From JAXGPX01 sp040766745 (lineage in GTDB: Bacteria; Bacillota; Sulfobacillia; Fermentithermobacillales; Fermentithermobacillaceae): DNA of 64,000 nucleotides. The position numbers were made by a program, and so were the translations under genes. Location: contig JAXGPX010000007.1 of NCBI GenBank assembly GCA_040766745.1, positions 1-64,000 of the forward strand. The letters run 5' to 3'. A model generated the notes under the pieces. It had not been told where the DNA came from. It ran no database searches and saw only the letters and a list, made by a program, of their open reading frames with translations. Positions 61,268 through 64,000 of the stretch are shown here, piece by piece (the first letter of the stretch is position 1; each line of letters starts with the position of its first letter).

Positions 61268-63124
61268 TTATTTTCCGGCTTCTTTCGCCAGGGCGTCTGC
61301 TCTATCCTTAAGCCACTTGTCATACGCAGCTTTGTATTCTTCTGAGCCCATGGGCTTCTCCATAACGATTTGCCCTTTGTACTGCAATTCTGCAACGCCG
61401 AAAGGTGCATAGGGTGAAGCAAAGGGTTCCATCTTTGTCGCGATATAGCCACCGCCGCCTACTCGGAACGGTATGACCCAGGCTTCATTGATGACATAGG
61501 CCTCGGCTTCTGCGAAGAGTTCTAATCTCTTCTCAACATCCACGACTTCGGCTCTTGCTGCATCAACCATGTTCTGGTATATTGTCTTGCCGTTGTCTGC
61601 CATGTAGCCTTCAGCCTTCTCGGGCCAGTTGTAGGTTCCGTCCGGATAGAAAGGTTCAGTATAGGTTTCTGGGTCAGCATAGTCAGGGCCCCAGTTGCAA
61701 TTCTGCAATGCATAGTTGCCCGCCCTGCGGGTTGCGCCGAGGAAGCCTGACGGCGGGAATCCTACAGGTATAATATCGATGTAGTCTGCACCAAGCAGGC
61801 CTTCCAGCTGCTGCTCAACCACCTGAGCTTCGTTAGTCCATGAGGTGCTTGAAGTGTTATACGGCATCATTATCTTAACCGGGAATGTGGCCTTGCCGGC
61901 AAGTTCTTCCTTAGCAAGGTCACGATATTCAATGGCCAGATCCTTGTTGAAGCTGTCTCCGGCTGTAATAGCTGCCAGGTCGCCTATGTCTGTATAATCC
62001 TTGCCGCCTGCGGCGGTAAAGTTCTTGGGAACAATGGTGTTGTTAAGCATTCTTTCCGGTTCGTACGGGTCCATGGTCATGATAGCGGTTATCCTGTCAA
62101 GGCCATGGAATATTGATTTCCGGAAGTTCTTGTTGTTTACTGCAATCTTCCAGTTTTCAGGTTCGTACTCATCAGGGAAATTGGGATCAAAGTTGAAAGC
62201 ATAGAAATACGTATAGAAACTTGTTGATGCCGGGCGGACCATTTTGCTCTTCTCAGGATCGTTCATCCAATCGTCTAGAGAGTCAGTTGGTACGCCGGCG
62301 CCTGTGATTTCGCCGCGGAGAAACATCTCGGGTGCCAGGGTTGAAGCTTCTTTGTTGTACTTGGACACAATCTTGTTGATGTGAATGTTGTCAGCATCCC
62401 AGTAGTTTTCGTTCTTGATATATTCCCGCTGGTTTTGGGGTTCCCAAACCGAGAATATATAAGCGCCATTGTAAAGCACGGTTGTATTGTCTGTCCCAAA
62501 CTTGTCGCCGACCTCTTCCAGGAACTTGCCGTTAGCCGGCATGAACGGGCAGTAGGTCAGCATGCTCAAGAAGTAGGGAACCGGATGGTTCAAGGTATAC
62601 TCCAGAGTGTACTTATCAATGGCTTTCACTCCGACTTGCTCAAAGTCGTCAATCTCGCCCTTGAAGTATGCTTCGCCGTTCTTAATGACGCTGTAGGCAA
62701 TATTGGCAGTCTTTGAGGCGTTATCAGGGTTGAAAGAATACTTGAGGGCATCTACCCAGTCCTGTGCGGTGACTTCTGCGTATTCTTCGCCTTTGTAGTT
62801 GTACCACTTTACGCCTTCCCTGATCTTGAAGGTCCATACGGTGCCGTCGTCAGATATGGACCATTCGGTGGCCAGAGCCGGCCTGACAATGCCGAGGTTG
62901 TCGTATTCGACAAGACAGTCAACAGTGTTGGCTGCCACTGAGAATTCAGCAGTCGTTGAGGTTACCAGATAGTTGATGGTTGTAATCTCGCCCGAGTAGA
63001 TGCCGTATACGTCGCCTGATTCTCTTGTCTTTTTCTCGGGCTCAGGTGGGGCAGCCGGAGTGCACCCTGCCAAAACCATCACTGCAAGAAGCAGAAACGG
63101 CAGGATCCTTTTTACTGTTCTCAT
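61268..63124 (-). CDS. oppA: Oligopeptide-binding lipoprotein (SBP family 5)
   Basis: The signal peptide ends in the lipobox LAGC (Cys21), followed by a Pro/Glu-rich linker. The 618-residue body is a type II (cluster C) peptide-binding protein: EWSISDDGTVWTFKIREGVKWY near 85-105, VDALKYSF, and LNHPVPYFLSML. It binds peptides outside the cell and hands them to DppBC. It is the first gene of the operon. A 9-bp inverted repeat lies 55 bases upstream of the start. Confidence 0.95.
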   Translation of the reverse strand: MRTVKRILPFLLLAVMVLAGCTPAAPPEPEKKTRESGDVYGIYSGEITTINYLVTSTTAEFSVAANTVDCLVEYDNLGIVRPALATEWSISDDGTVWTFKIREGVKWYNYKGEEYAEVTAQDWVDALKYSFNPDNASKTANIAYSVIKNGEAYFKGEIDDFEQVGVKAIDKYTLEYTLNHPVPYFLSMLTYCPFMPANGKFLEEVGDKFGTDNTTVLYNGAYIFSVWEPQNQREYIKNENYWDADNIHINKIVSKYNKEASTLAPEMFLRGEITGAGVPTDSLDDWMNDPEKSKMVRPASTSFYTYFYAFNFDPNFPDEYEPENWKIAVNNKNFRKSIFHGLDRITAIMTMDPYEPERMLNNTIVPKNFTAAGGKDYTDIGDLAAITAGDSFNKDLAIEYRDLAKEELAGKATFPVKIMMPYNTSSTSWTNEAQVVEQQLEGLLGADYIDIIPVGFPPSGFLGATRRAGNYALQNCNWGPDYADPETYTEPFYPDGTYNWPEKAEGYMADNGKTIYQNMVDAARAEVVDVEKRLELFAEAEAYVINEAWVIPFRVGGGGYIATKMEPFASPYAPFGVAELQYKGQIVMEKPMGSEEYKAAYDKWLKDRADALAKEAGK

Positions 63125-63178
63125 TAAGAGACACCTTCCTCAAATAAAAGAATTCGGTGAGATAATGGATATTATGTT

Positions 63179-63199
63179 TTCCTATGTAAGACATAGGAA
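63179..63199. promoter_or_regulatory. Inverted repeat upstream of oppA, likely operator
   Basis: TTCCTATGT (63179-63187) and ACATAGGAA (63191-63199) are exact complements with an AAG spacer. It lies in the 504-bp gap between divergent oppA and glpX. The rest of that gap (63200-63628) has no supported gene; an A/T-rich stretch near 63560 may hold the glpX promoter. Confidence 0.5.
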
Positions 63200-63628
63200 G
63201 GCTGCTCTGTGGCACGTGTGGATTTGCTGGTTTGAATATTGCTTGGTTATGTAGAGAGTATTGTGCCTCATTTGGTTCTGGTCGTGCTTGAGCATTTAGT
63301 TGGCGCGGCAGACCACCTCCCTGAGTTTTTTTGTGTATTTCAACGCAAGGCTGACTGGAAACATCTAGTTCGGTTTTCCGTATACCATATCTTTCGACGG
63401 ATTCCCGAGAATTCCTCTTACGCAAGGAGTGTTTTGAGAAAATCCCTGGCTTTACTTTCACAGGTTCTACAGAGTTCCAGAGTGAAACGTATACTGTGAT
63501 ACCAATTCAGCGAGTGTGCCATTGGGCTTAAATTTCTATTCGTATGTGGCTCCAAAGGTTTATTATATATGTACAAACGATTTGCGTTTTCGGAAACTGC
63601 GCCCATGTCAGACAATGAGGTGACCATT

Positions 63629-64000
63629 ATGCCCAGAGAGATCATCAGGGAACTTGCACTCGAATTTGTCCGGGTTACTGAAGCCGGTGCCTTATCTTGC
63701 GGCAGGCTTATGGGTATGGGGAACAAAGAGTCATGTGACGATGCTGCTGTCAGAGCCATGCGGCTTGCCCTTGATACAGTAGATATCAATGGAACTGTGG
63801 TAATCGGCGAAGGGGAAATGGATCACGCCCCTATGCTTTATATAGGAGAAAGAGTTGGTACTGGGCGCGGGCCTAAGGTAGATGTAGCTGTTGATCCTCT
63901 TGAGGGTACGACCGTTCTTTCCAAAGGTCTTCCAAGGTCTATAACAGTAATAGCCGTTGCTGAGCAAGGCTGTTTATTTCATGCGCCAGACATGTATATG
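63629..64000 (+). CDS. glpX: Class II fructose-1,6-bisphosphatase (GlpX), partial
   Basis: The gene runs off the right edge; 124 codons are visible. GAGGTG six to seven bases before the ATG at 63629 supports this start; in-frame ATGs at 63605 and 63569 are alternatives. GlpX motifs: FVRVTEAGALSCGRLMG, KESCDDAAVRAMR, VVIGEGEMDHAPMLYIGE and VAVDPLEGTT, with Asp and Glu metal ligands. The usual DEAPML reads DHAPML, a change next to the metal site. It removes the 1-phosphate from fructose-1,6-bisphosphate in gluconeogenesis. Confidence 0.93.
   Translation, partial: MPREIIRELALEFVRVTEAGALSCGRLMGMGNKESCDDAAVRAMRLALDTVDINGTVVIGEGEMDHAPMLYIGERVGTGRGPKVDVAVDPLEGTTVLSKGLPRSITVIAVAEQGCLFHAPDMYM

Noticed and set aside
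1..64000. tRNA, rRNA, intact transposase or prophage genes
   Set aside because: None was recognised on either strand; the repeat arrays have no accompanying transposase.

Overview
The window looks like chromosomal DNA of an anaerobic, peptide- and amino-acid-using member of the Bacillota (Clostridia-like). The evidence is strong AGGAGG-type ribosome binding sites with frequent TTG and GTG starts, a T-box leader on serS, a TrmB regulator, superoxide reductase instead of an obvious aerobic defence, class II GlpX fructose-bisphosphatase, and several peptidases, peptide transporters and amidohydrolases. I saw no rRNA, tRNA, intact insertion sequence, phage gene or CRISPR array. The genus cannot be fixed from the sequence alone.

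Layout. 1-5 kb: an Lnt-like gene that has lost its catalytic domain, a VOC protein, a truncated DUF3795 gene and a large amidohydrolase, set among short tandem repeats. 5-9.4 kb: WYL regulator, SDR oxidoreductase, M28 peptidase with a folded leader, and a flavoprotein. 9.6-17.4 kb: a membrane beta-propeller protein with a minisatellite near its start, a P-type cation ATPase with changed ion-site residues, a TrmB regulator with a visible promoter and operator, a phosphoribosyltransferase and a DUF2164 protein. 18-26 kb: two tandem MgtE magnesium transporters, then a complete four-gene ABC importer of unknown substrate (DUF3798 lipoprotein, double ATPase, two permeases). 26-28.6 kb: an ABC-2 exporter pair on the other strand. 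29.5-32.4 kb: a tight four-gene operon of uncharacterised membrane proteins, ended by a strong terminator. It is the best candidate here for an undescribed system. 33-38.8 kb: MFS transporter, FMN-type flavoprotein, DUF6054 protein, a two-level satellite repeat, an MFS fragment, NIF3-like protein, superoxide reductase and DUF2284 protein. 38.8-48.2 kb: serS with its T-box, a beta-propeller lipoprotein, PAP2 phosphatase, a nitrilase-family amidase next to a divergent MtnA-like isomerase, M42 aminopeptidase and a BON-domain protein. 48.5-64 kb: a D-amino-acid deacylase/M81 operon, nitroreductase, CPBP protein, MFS-nagA operon, a full oligopeptide ABC importer (oppA, dppB, dppC, oppD, oppF) and the start of glpX.

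Taken together, the genes describe a cell that imports peptides (Opp) and trims them with M28, M42 and M81 peptidases and D-aminoacyl deacylase. It also recycles amino sugars (NagA) and uses gluconeogenesis (GlpX). Regulation visible in the sequence includes the serS T-box, a palindromic operator at the trmB promoter, a 24-bp perfect palindrome between divergent genes, an inverted repeat before oppA and an intercistronic hairpin after it.

A second theme is repeats. Nearly every long intergenic stretch carries a different short tandem duplication (13, 16, 17, 33, 51, 66 or 82 bp units), some inside genes, and a dispersed palindromic element with the core GGGACGGTTC recurs at four other loci. 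These duplications coincide with several broken genes.
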